From Phenylobacterium sp. (lineage in GTDB: Bacteria > Pseudomonadota > Alphaproteobacteria > Caulobacterales > Caulobacteraceae), in the NCBI RefSeq assembly GCF_030646615.1, contig NZ_JAUSLG010000063.1, forward strand, positions 1-46,530: a DNA stretch of 46,530 nucleotides, written 5' to 3'. A model generated the notes under the pieces. The model searched no databases. It saw only the letters and a program-made list of their open reading frames with translations, and was not told the origin of the DNA. Positions 40,932 to 46,530 of the stretch are shown here, piece by piece (the stretch's first letter is position 1; each line of letters begins with the position of its first letter). A program made the translations under genes and the position numbers.

Positions 40932-42747
40932 AGTAAAACGCAACGTCATCGACTTCGAGCCACAGGGTTTCGCCGGCCGGACGAGAGCCGCCGAACTGGA
41001 TCTCCAGCAGATCAGCCCCGGTCCAGGGGGTCTGAGGACCCCGCCAGTCGTCCGAGGGCCGCAGGTCTGCGAAGGGCGCTCTGAGTTCAGTCCATTCCGC
41101 GCCCGCCTTGACAGAGGTCTCCCACCAGCCGCCCACGGTGCGGACCATCACCTTGTAGTCGCCGCCGTCGCCGCGCAGGGCGAAGGACAGGCCGTTGAAG
41201 GCGCCCGCGTCCACAGGCTGCAGAGACCCGCGGCTGAGCGGCAGGATCACCCCCGCGTGCGGATCCTCCTTCACCGACATCCGCGCCGAAAGGCGCAGAG
41301 CCTGGTTCCCGTCGGGCTCGGGCGCCACCAGGCTGACCAGCACGCTGCGGTCCATACCGCCGTCGGTGTCCTGCACACGCAAGGTGTCGAGGCGCGTGCG
41401 GCCCGGCTCGCCCTGGAAGTCGTCGATCAGGGCCTGGGCCGCCGGCGTGGCCGGCAGGGTCATGACGGTGTTGGCCGCAGGCAGTTCGATCTCCGGTCCG
41501 ACCACTTGCCGGCCGTCAATGAACACCCGCTCGGTCTTGCGAACATCGGCGATGTTGGTCCAGGGGGCGCCGTCAAGCAGGACGAGATCGGCCCGCTTGC
41601 CCACCTCGATGGTGCCGCGGTCGTCGAGCACGCCCATGGCCCGGGCGCTGTTGGCGGTGCCGACCATCAGGGCCTCCACCGGCGTCAGGCCGGCCTGCAC
41701 CATCAGCTCCATCTCGCGCAGGGTGGAAAAGCCATGCAGGGTGCCCGGCATGCCGGCGTCCGTGCCAAGCGCGATCAGGATCCCGGCGTCGTGGAACGTC
41801 TTGGTGTTCTGCAGGGCGTACTGGAACTTGGCGTTGGACTGGACGTAGCGGGGATTGTTGAGATCGTCCGGCGGGGACTGGCCAGGCTTCACCGGTTCAT
41901 AGACCGCCAAGGTTGGGGCATAGGCCGTGCCGGACGCCTTCATCAGGTCGATGGCTTCCTGATCGACGGGACGATCCTGCAGGGCATGGACGATGATATC
42001 GACCTTGGCGCGGGCGGCGACCTTGCCGCGCTCGACGGTGACGGTGTGGGTCACCACCTTCAGGTCGTTCTGATGGGCCTCATCGACCAGGGCGCCGAGG
42101 GTGTTCACGTCCATCGAAGTGTTGTCGGCCGAGAAGCCATAGCGCCAGCCGTCGGCGAAGGCCTTGATCAGGTCCGGCTCATAGGGAAGCAGATCGCGCA
42201 CCGCCTTGCGGGCGGCCTCCGGCGTATTGACCCACTTGGTGGTGGCGGTGTCGGCCCAGTCGGCGCCATGACCGCCGGGCGTGCTCATCCGGGCGGTCAG
42301 GTTCACATGCGGCGACGCCAGCTGGGAGAGCCAGCGGCGACGTGGCGCGAAAGACTCCGGGGGCTGGTGAAAGTCGTTCAGGGTGGTGACGCCCGCCTGC
42401 ACATAGGCCGTGGCGATGGCCGGGGTCTGGTTGGGCCTTCCGTTGGGCGTCCAGTGGGTGTGGAGATCGAAGAAGCCGGGGGTCAGCGCCTTGCCGCGCC
42501 CGTCGATCGTGGCCGCGCCAACGGGGATGGCCACGTCCTCGCCCACGGCGGCGATGCGCCCGTCGCGGATCAGCACATTGGCCACCCGCGGCGCTGCGCC
42601 GGTGGCGTCGAACACGGTGGCGCCGACAATGGCTATGGTGTCGCCTGACGCCTGGGCGGCCGCGCCGCCGGCCAACAGGCTGAGGCCCAGGGCCGTGGCG
42701 GTGAGGGTTCGAAACTTATGCTGAAACGTCACTGGAAGGCCCCACAC
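40930..42747 (-). CDS. Secreted amidohydrolase with C-terminal CIA30/CBM-like domain
   Basis: 605-residue exported metal-dependent hydrolase. A signal peptide covers about 1-31 (LLAGGAAAQA). The amidohydrolase barrel has the HTH motif in FFDLHTHW (His96/98), Lys195 in DLIKAFADG as the bridging lysine, His234 (VVTHTV), His254 (IIVHALQ) and Asp in ALGTDAGMPG. The last ~150 residues form a separate beta-sandwich with GDGGDYKVMVRTVGGWWETSV, like CIA30/galactose-binding domains. GTG 42747 is the start used; GTG 42732 is an alternative, and neither has a strong ribosome site. It is the first gene of the amidohydrolase, TonB receptor, M20 set. Relatives act on imidazolone or N-acyl amino acids. The exact substrate cannot be read. 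Confidence 0.88.
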   Translation of the reverse strand: MWGLPVTFQHKFRTLTATALGLSLLAGGAAAQASGDTIAIVGATVFDATGAAPRVANVLIRDGRIAAVGEDVAIPVGAATIDGRGKALTPGFFDLHTHWTPNGRPNQTPAIATAYVQAGVTTLNDFHQPPESFAPRRRWLSQLASPHVNLTARMSTPGGHGADWADTATTKWVNTPEAARKAVRDLLPYEPDLIKAFADGWRYGFSADNTSMDVNTLGALVDEAHQNDLKVVTHTVTVERGKVAARAKVDIIVHALQDRPVDQEAIDLMKASGTAYAPTLAVYEPVKPGQSPPDDLNNPRYVQSNAKFQYALQNTKTFHDAGILIALGTDAGMPGTLHGFSTLREMELMVQAGLTPVEALMVGTANSARAMGVLDDRGTIEVGKRADLVLLDGAPWTNIADVRKTERVFIDGRQVVGPEIELPAANTVMTLPATPAAQALIDDFQGEPGRTRLDTLRVQDTDGGMDRSVLVSLVAPEPDGNQALRLSARMSVKEDPHAGVILPLSRGSLQPVDAGAFNGLSFALRGDGGDYKVMVRTVGGWWETSVKAGAEWTELRAPFADLRPSDDWRGPQTPWTGADLLEIQFGGSRPAGETLWLEVDDVAFY

Positions 42748-42842
42748 GACACACCGCCGCCCACTGCGCGGCCAGACTCGCTTAGCCCAGGGTCGTGGGC
42801 AAATCCAGAAACGGCGACATGAAAAGCCGCCGACCGACCGGA

Positions 42843-42859
42843 CGCCGCCGAATGCGGCG
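42843..42859 (-). terminator. Hairpin after the universal stress protein gene
   Basis: CGCCGC (42843-42848) and GCGGCG (42854-42859) with a 5-nt loop lie 5 bp after the stop of the minus-strand Usp gene. A TTTTC run occurs further along on the minus strand (around 42820). A weak intrinsic terminator is likely. The remaining ~95 bp up to the amidohydrolase start hold nothing recognised. Confidence 0.4.
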
Positions 42860-42864
42860 CCGGG

Positions 42865-43713
42865 TCAGTGGGCCAGAAGCACCGCGGTGGGCGGGGCCTC
42901 GATCATGCTGCGGGTCGCCCCGCCGAGGACGAACTCCCGGGCGCGGGAATGACCGAAGGCGCCCATGACCAGCAGATCGGCCGCGGTCCGGTCGACCACA
43001 TGCTCGAGCACCGAGCCGATCTTGGCGCCGGCCGAGTCGAAGGTCTGAACCTCAGCCGTGATCCCATGCAGCGCCAGATGGCGAACGACATCGTCAGCGA
43101 CAGCGGGCGTCGCCGAGGGCTTCTCGTTCAGGATCGTCAACACCACCACCTTCTTGGCCGCCAGCAGGGCCGGCAGCGCCGCCGCCAGGGCTGCAGCGGC
43201 TGACCGCCCGCCGTCCCAGGCGATGATCGCCGTCCCGATCTCGGTCTTCGGCGCCGCGCCCTCCTTCGCGGGGAAGATGATCACCGGCCGACCGGAGGAG
43301 AAGATCAGCGTCTCGGCCATGCCCTGCTGGGGACCCGGATCGCGCGCATAGGGGATCACACAGACATCGCGCGTTCGCGCCAGCCGGGCGATGAGGTCTG
43401 GAACCTCGAACATCTCCGCGTGGGGACTGATGCGTCCGCCATAGACCCCCGCCGCAACGGCGGCGGCTTCGAACCGGTCGAGCAGATGATCGGCGGCGGC
43501 CTGGCTGCGGCCTTCCTCTGACCGCGCCATTTCACCGAGGTTCAGCATCAGGTTCGCCAGACGGTTGGACTTCAGGGCGATGGTCGCACGGGCGGCCACC
43601 GCCGTGACCTGCCCCCCAAGGGCTGCGCAGAAGGTCAGCGCCTGATCAGCCGCCCCGTCTGTGGTGGGGTCAGGATAGGTTTCAAGGTGAAGCAGGATGT
43701 CCTTGAAGGGCAT
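42865..43713 (-). CDS. Universal stress protein (UspA family)
   Basis: 282-residue protein made of two Usp-like halves. The N-terminal half (about 1-135) begins DILLHLETYPDP and is divergent. The C-terminal half (about 150-282) has the ATP-binding pattern LVMGAFGHSRAREFVLGGATRSMI, a G-x2-G-x9-G-S/T-type loop. Tandem Usp proteins in alphaproteobacteria are often induced by low oxygen. ATG 43713 fits the start MPFKDILLH. It is 40 bp downstream of the small membrane protein gene on the same strand, whose promoter region carries FixK-type boxes. Together they likely form a microaerobic unit (inference). Confidence 0.9.
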   Translation of the reverse strand: MPFKDILLHLETYPDPTTDGAADQALTFCAALGGQVTAVAARATIALKSNRLANLMLNLGEMARSEEGRSQAAADHLLDRFEAAAVAAGVYGGRISPHAEMFEVPDLIARLARTRDVCVIPYARDPGPQQGMAETLIFSSGRPVIIFPAKEGAAPKTEIGTAIIAWDGGRSAAAALAAALPALLAAKKVVVLTILNEKPSATPAVADDVVRHLALHGITAEVQTFDSAGAKIGSVLEHVVDRTAADLLVMGAFGHSRAREFVLGGATRSMIEAPPTAVLLAH

Positions 43714-43753
43714 GAAAACCTCGTTCAGTGCGGCGGAACCTGGGCGGGTCAGC

Positions 43754-44059
43754 CTAGGTCTTTTTACGGCGCTCAGCGACCAGCACGCTGATCAGCAGGG
43801 CCGCGGCGGTCAGCGCCGCGCCGGCCGAGACCAGCGGATGATCCCGCACTTCCTTGACCGCCTTGTCGGCCAGGTCACGGGCGGGCTTGGCGCGCTCGGC
43901 CAGGGCGTCGGCGGCGTGGCGCACGGCGACGGCGGCCTTGGCGACAGCCTCTTCGCTCTCGTCGGCGAGGCCTTCGGCGGCGGCGCGCAACGCCTTGGCC
44001 ACGTCCTCGAGCGTGTCGTCGATGTCTTCGCGGATATCTTTGACGATGGATTTCGACAT
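43754..44059 (-). CDS. Small helical membrane-anchored protein (DUF883/ElaB-like)
   Basis: 101-residue protein, mostly amphipathic helix and Ala-rich (residues 1-72, with repeated Glu/Ala/Lys heptad-like pattern). One C-terminal transmembrane segment follows (about 76-94, LVSAGAALTAAALLISVLVA), then a basic end RRKKT. This matches the layout of DUF883/ElaB/YqjD proteins, inner-membrane proteins implicated in ribosome hibernation or stress. The exact family is uncertain because the similarity is mainly in architecture. ATG 44059 fits; the open frame upstream has no support. Its promoter faces OmpW over a 191-bp region containing FixK-type boxes. The Usp gene is next. Confidence 0.75.
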   Translation of the reverse strand: MSKSIVKDIREDIDDTLEDVAKALRAAAEGLADESEEAVAKAAVAVRHAADALAERAKPARDLADKAVKEVRDHPLVSAGAALTAAALLISVLVAERRKKT

Positions 44060-44116
44060 GGGATCGGTTCCTTGCGGGTTGCACCACGATAGGAGCCCAT
44101 CGGCCCTGCCCCCGCC

Positions 44117-44130
44117 TTGACCCGTATCAA
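44117..44130. promoter_or_regulatory. FixK/FNR-type box 1
   Basis: TTGACCCGTATCAA matches the TTGAY-N4-RTCAA consensus at all defined positions. Its centre (44123.5) is about 64 bp upstream of the minus-strand small membrane protein start (44059). A start site at the usual 41.5-bp distance would fall near 44082, giving a 20-nt leader. It lies in the same divergent region as box 2. The match is symmetrical, so it could act on either strand. Confidence 0.72.
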
Positions 44131-44160
44131 ACCCCTGCGACATCGCGCGCACGCTGACGC

Positions 44161-44174
44161 TTGAGCCAGATCAA
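44161..44174. promoter_or_regulatory. FixK/FNR-type box 2
   Basis: TTGAGCCAGATCAA matches TTGAY-N4-RTCAA at nine of ten positions (G for Y at position 5). Its centre (44167.5) is about 83 bp upstream of the ompW start (44251), so a start site near 44209 gives a ~42-nt leader. The TTG at 44161 is part of the operator and not a start codon for ompW. Two boxes 44 bp apart, one per divergent gene, is a convincing arrangement for low-oxygen control. Confidence 0.65.
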
Positions 44175-44250
44175 GGAGCCCCCGCCCGGCCAGGCGCAAT
44201 TCCGGGGCACGACCAGCCCTGAAGGGGCGGCCGTTCAGAAGGGGATAGAT

Positions 44251-44898
44251 ATGAAGACCACCACCGCCCTCCTCGCCGTCAGCCTCGCCCTTGGCCTGGC
44301 CAGCACAGCCCAGGCCCAGGACTTCCAGCCCAAGGCCGCTGGCGTGAAAATGCTGAATGTGCGGGTGACCTCGGTTGATCCCGAGGCAGGCGATCCGATC
44401 ACGACCCTCAGCGGCGCGGCGACCGGCCTCACCGCCGAGGTGAACGCCGATGTCATGCCGACCATCGGCCTCAGCTACTTCTTCACCGACAACATCGCCG
44501 TCGAGGTGATCGCTGGCACCACCAAACACACGGTGAAGGCCCAGGGTCCCGGCACGGACGTGAAGGTCAAGGAGACCTGGGTGCTGCCGCCGGTGGTCGC
44601 CCTGCAGTACCACTTCGCCCCGGCCGGAAAGGTCAGCCCCTATGTGGGGGCCGGCGTGAACTACATGCTGTTCTACAGCGGCTCGGACAAGAACGGCTTC
44701 AACCTCGACATCGACGATGGGTTTGGGGTCGCCCTGCAGGCCGGGGTGGACATCGCCACGGTGGGTCCCTGGAGCGCCAATCTCGACGTGAAGAAGATCT
44801 ACTTCGAGACCGACGCCACCGACACCACCAACGGCCTGAAGTCCAAGGTCAGCCTCGACCCCTGGGTCGTCTCGGCCGGCTTCGGCTACAAGTTCTGA
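44251..44898 (+). CDS. ompW: OmpW-family outer membrane protein
   Basis: 215-residue 8-stranded beta-barrel. Signal peptide is residues 1-22 (LASTAQAQ). The mature protein has IGLSYFFTDNIAVEVIAGTTKH (about 71-92), VVALQYHFAP (about 116) and PYVGAGVNYMLFY (about 130-142), the OmpW repeats, and ends in a terminal phenylalanine (GFGYKF) for assembly. ATG 44251 is preceded by AAGGGGA. OmpW is controlled by FNR in enteric bacteria and is linked to anaerobic and oxidative adaptation. Here two FixK-type boxes precede it. It is convergent with ackA, separated by a strong hairpin. Confidence 0.93.
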   Translation: MKTTTALLAVSLALGLASTAQAQDFQPKAAGVKMLNVRVTSVDPEAGDPITTLSGAATGLTAEVNADVMPTIGLSYFFTDNIAVEVIAGTTKHTVKAQGPGTDVKVKETWVLPPVVALQYHFAPAGKVSPYVGAGVNYMLFYSGSDKNGFNLDIDDGFGVALQAGVDIATVGPWSANLDVKKIYFETDATDTTNGLKSKVSLDPWVVSAGFGYKF

Positions 44899-44907
44899 TC
44901 GCGAAGG

Positions 44908-44930
44908 GGGCGGCGCGCAAAGCGCCGCCC
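44908..44930. terminator. Bidirectional hairpin between ompW and ackA
   Basis: GGGCGGCGC (44908-44916) and GCGCCGCCC (44922-44930) form a perfect 9-bp stem with the loop GCAAA, located between the convergent stops of ompW (44898) and ackA (44931). Stem strength is high although no T-run follows on either strand. It likely limits read-through in both directions. Confidence 0.65.
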
Positions 44931-46118
44931 TCACCCGGCCGGGGCGTTCAGCACCGAGAGCGCGCCCCTGGCGATGACAATCTGCTCGTCGGTCGGCAGG
45001 ACGAGCGCTTCGACGGCGCTGTCGCCGGTGGTCAGCCGAGTGTCGCCACGGCCGTTGGCGTCGGCATCCAGATCCACCCCCAACCACTTGCACGCCGTGA
45101 GGATTTCGGCGCGAATCTGCGGATCGTTCTCGCCGATCCCGGCGGTGAAGACGAGACGATCGAGCCCGCCCAGCGCCGCCGCCAGACCGCCGATCTCGCG
45201 GGCGACCCGGTAGACGAACAGCCCAAGGGCCTCCCGCGCAGCGGGGCTGTCGCTGGCCTGCAGGCGCCGGACGTCGCCGCTTTCGCCCGACACGCCCAGT
45301 AGGCCCGAACGGCGATAGAGCAGGTCTGTCAGGTCCGGAGCCGACATGCCCTTGGTCTCCATCAGATAGAGCAGCACGCCAGGATCAATCCCGCCGGAGC
45401 GCGTGGACATGGGTGGGCCGTCCAGGGCGGAGAAGCCCATGGTGGTGGCGATGCTGCGCCCCTGGTCCATGGCGCAGAGTGAGACACCACTGCCCAGATG
45501 GGCGACCACCACCCTGCCCCCCGCGCGCTCGCCATAGAACCTGCGCAGTTCGCCGGCGATGAAGTCGTAGGACAGGCCATGGAAGCCGTAAGCGATCACG
45601 CCGTCATCGGTGATCTCCCGCGGCAGGGCGTAGATCCGGGCCAACCGGGGCTGGTCGGCATGGAAGGCGGTATCGAACAGCCCGACCTGGACGGCGTCCG
45701 GGAAGGCTGTGCGGGCGGCAGCCACGGCCTCGAGATTGAAAGGCTGATGCAGCGGGGCCAGCGGGACCAGCTCGTTCAGGCGCGCCAGCGCGGCCTCGTC
45801 CAGCCGGACAGGGGCTCGGAAGGTCAGGCCTCCGTGGACGATCCGATGGCCGATCGCGATGGGCGCGTCCAGGCCGCCCGTCCTGGCCAGCCAGGCCAGC
45901 AATCGAGGCAGGGTGCGGGCGAGACCACCGTCGGCGCGGGGCCAGTCGCTCTCGGTCGCCACCCTGCCGTCGGGTCCGCGGGCCACGAACTGAGGCTCAT
46001 CGGGCAAGCCTGATACCGAACCACTCAAGGCCAGGGACAACTTTTCGTCGGAAGATACGGAATAGACGCCAAATTTCAGGCTGGACGAGCCGGCGTTCAG
46101 AACCAGGATCTGGGGCAT
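44931..46118 (-). CDS. ackA: Acetate kinase
   Basis: 395-residue ASKHA-fold enzyme making acetate and ATP from acetyl phosphate, or the reverse. ILVLNAGSSSLKFGVYS (about 4-20) is the N-terminal phosphate-binding signature. Conserved motifs follow: GHRIVHGGLTF (catalytic and nucleotide segment), FDTAFH near 148, YGFHGLSYDFIA near 172, HLGSGVS near 203, GFSALDGPPMSTRSGGIDPG, and FTAGIGENDPQIR near 325. ATG 46118 is used; the GTG at 46124, which overlaps the upstream stop as GTGA, is an alternative. It follows the phosphotransacetylase gene on the same strand. The pair gives acetate/acetyl-CoA interconversion, important under low oxygen. Confidence 0.95.
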   Translation of the reverse strand: MPQILVLNAGSSSLKFGVYSVSSDEKLSLALSGSVSGLPDEPQFVARGPDGRVATESDWPRADGGLARTLPRLLAWLARTGGLDAPIAIGHRIVHGGLTFRAPVRLDEAALARLNELVPLAPLHQPFNLEAVAAARTAFPDAVQVGLFDTAFHADQPRLARIYALPREITDDGVIAYGFHGLSYDFIAGELRRFYGERAGGRVVVAHLGSGVSLCAMDQGRSIATTMGFSALDGPPMSTRSGGIDPGVLLYLMETKGMSAPDLTDLLYRRSGLLGVSGESGDVRRLQASDSPAAREALGLFVYRVAREIGGLAAALGGLDRLVFTAGIGENDPQIRAEILTACKWLGVDLDADANGRGDTRLTTGDSAVEALVLPTDEQIVIARGALSVLNAPAG

Positions 46119-46120
46119 GG

Positions 46121-46530
46121 TCACTTCGCAGGCTTGGACCGCTGGGCCTTGGCGACCAGGAGCGCGACGGCGCAGGAGGCCATGCGCGACAGCGCCCCGT
46201 CGGACCGGCTGGTCAGCATGATCGGCACCTTGGCGCCCATGACGATCCCGGCCGACTGGGCCCGCGCCAGATAGAAGAGCTGCTTGGCCAGCATGTTGCC
46301 GGACTCGATATCGGGCACCAGCAGGATGTCGGCGTCGCCGGCCACCTCGGAGACGATATGCTTGGCCTCGGCCGCCTCCTTTGAGATCGCATTGTCGAAG
46401 GCCAGCGGGCCGTCGAGAAGGCCGCCGACGATCTGGCCCCGGTCGGCCATCTTGAAAAGCGCCGCCGCGTCCAGGGTGGCGACCGAGAGCGACTGGCCCC
46501 GCGCCGACGGTGGTCTCGCCCGCACCCTGC
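46121..46530 (-). CDS. Phosphate acetyl/butyryltransferase, C-terminal part (cut by window edge)
   Basis: The last ~135 residues of a PTA/PTB-domain protein, open to the end of the window. Readable motifs are LFKMADRGQIVGGLLDGPLAFDNAISKEAA, GDADILLVPDIESGNMLAKQL (substrate/CoA-binding loop) and IVMGAKVPIMLTSRSDGALSRMASCAVALL, all diagnostic. It catalyses CoA ester to acyl phosphate. In many alphaproteobacteria this domain is fused at the N-terminus to an MaoC-type enoyl-CoA hydratase; whether that holds here cannot be seen. A GTG at 46525 is only an internal codon. It ends 2 bp before the acetate kinase ATG, so the two are an operon. Confidence 0.88.
   Translation of the reverse strand, partial: RVRARPPSARGQSLSVATLDAAALFKMADRGQIVGGLLDGPLAFDNAISKEAAEAKHIVSEVAGDADILLVPDIESGNMLAKQLFYLARAQSAGIVMGAKVPIMLTSRSDGALSRMASCAVALLVAKAQRSKPAK

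Noticed and set aside
44161..44250. TTG start for a longer OmpW
   Set aside because: It would place a FixK-type box inside the coding region and add residues before a clear signal peptide; ATG 44251 has its own ribosome site.

Overview
The window is a high-GC, gene-dense chromosomal segment of an alphaproteobacterium, most likely of the Caulobacteraceae (Caulobacter/Phenylobacterium group). The main reason is a recognisable popZ (polar organising protein) between valS and tolC, backed by several TonB-dependent peptide-scavenging genes, FixK-type boxes and the GTGA/ATGA stop-start overlaps common in this group. The family assignment is inference. No rRNA, IS element, phage gene or CRISPR array was seen. 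One tRNA gene is present. Both window edges cut genes: valS on the left and a phosphate acetyl/butyryltransferase on the right.

Layout. (1) 1-9.9 kb, mostly minus strand: valS, popZ, tolC, a degenerate isoaspartyl methyltransferase-like protein, tRNA-Cys, a PhnA-like protein without its zinc ribbon, a GreA/GreB-like factor, and a coupled membrane-lipid/glycan set (GT2, GT39/ArnT-like, TVP38/TMEM64), then a spermidine synthase-like protein. (2) 10-12.9 kb, plus strand: a small secreted protein, an ABC ATPase, an FtsX/MacB-like permease with a 15-histidine acidic loop, and a DUF3299 protein. This resembles zinc-responsive ABC loci of gammaproteobacteria. (3) 13-23.5 kb: nitronate monooxygenase, then a sulfide/persulfide island made of sulfide:quinone oxidoreductase, thioredoxin 2, a YgaP-like membrane protein, rhodanese, an RND adaptor and pump, an ArsR/BigR-like repressor, a methyltransferase, a TauE/SafE exporter and a persulfide dioxygenase. 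Two AT-rich inverted repeats sit in the two divergent promoter regions.

(4) 23.5-34.4 kb, plus strand: a Wsp-like chemosensory operon (CheW, CheR-TPR, CheW, MCP, CheA-REC, CheB) that ends in two hybrid histidine kinases instead of a diguanylate cyclase. Almost every junction overlaps by 4 nt, so it looks like one translationally coupled unit. (5) 34.4-42.7 kb: a flavodoxin-like protein, a haem-oxygenase-like diiron protein, and a minus-strand scavenging set (secreted amidohydrolase, TonB-dependent receptor, secreted M20 hydrolase). (6) 42.8-46.5 kb: a probable low-oxygen set of universal stress protein, small helical membrane protein, OmpW, acetate kinase and phosphotransacetylase. Two FixK/FNR-type boxes lie between the divergent small membrane protein and ompW.

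The most notable features are the RND efflux pump inside a persulfide regulon with an atypical BigR-like cysteine pattern, the Wsp-type array wired to histidine kinases, and the His-rich ABC locus. No stretch longer than about 300 bases lacks a gene. Functional statements are from reading motifs and family knowledge; no database search was run.
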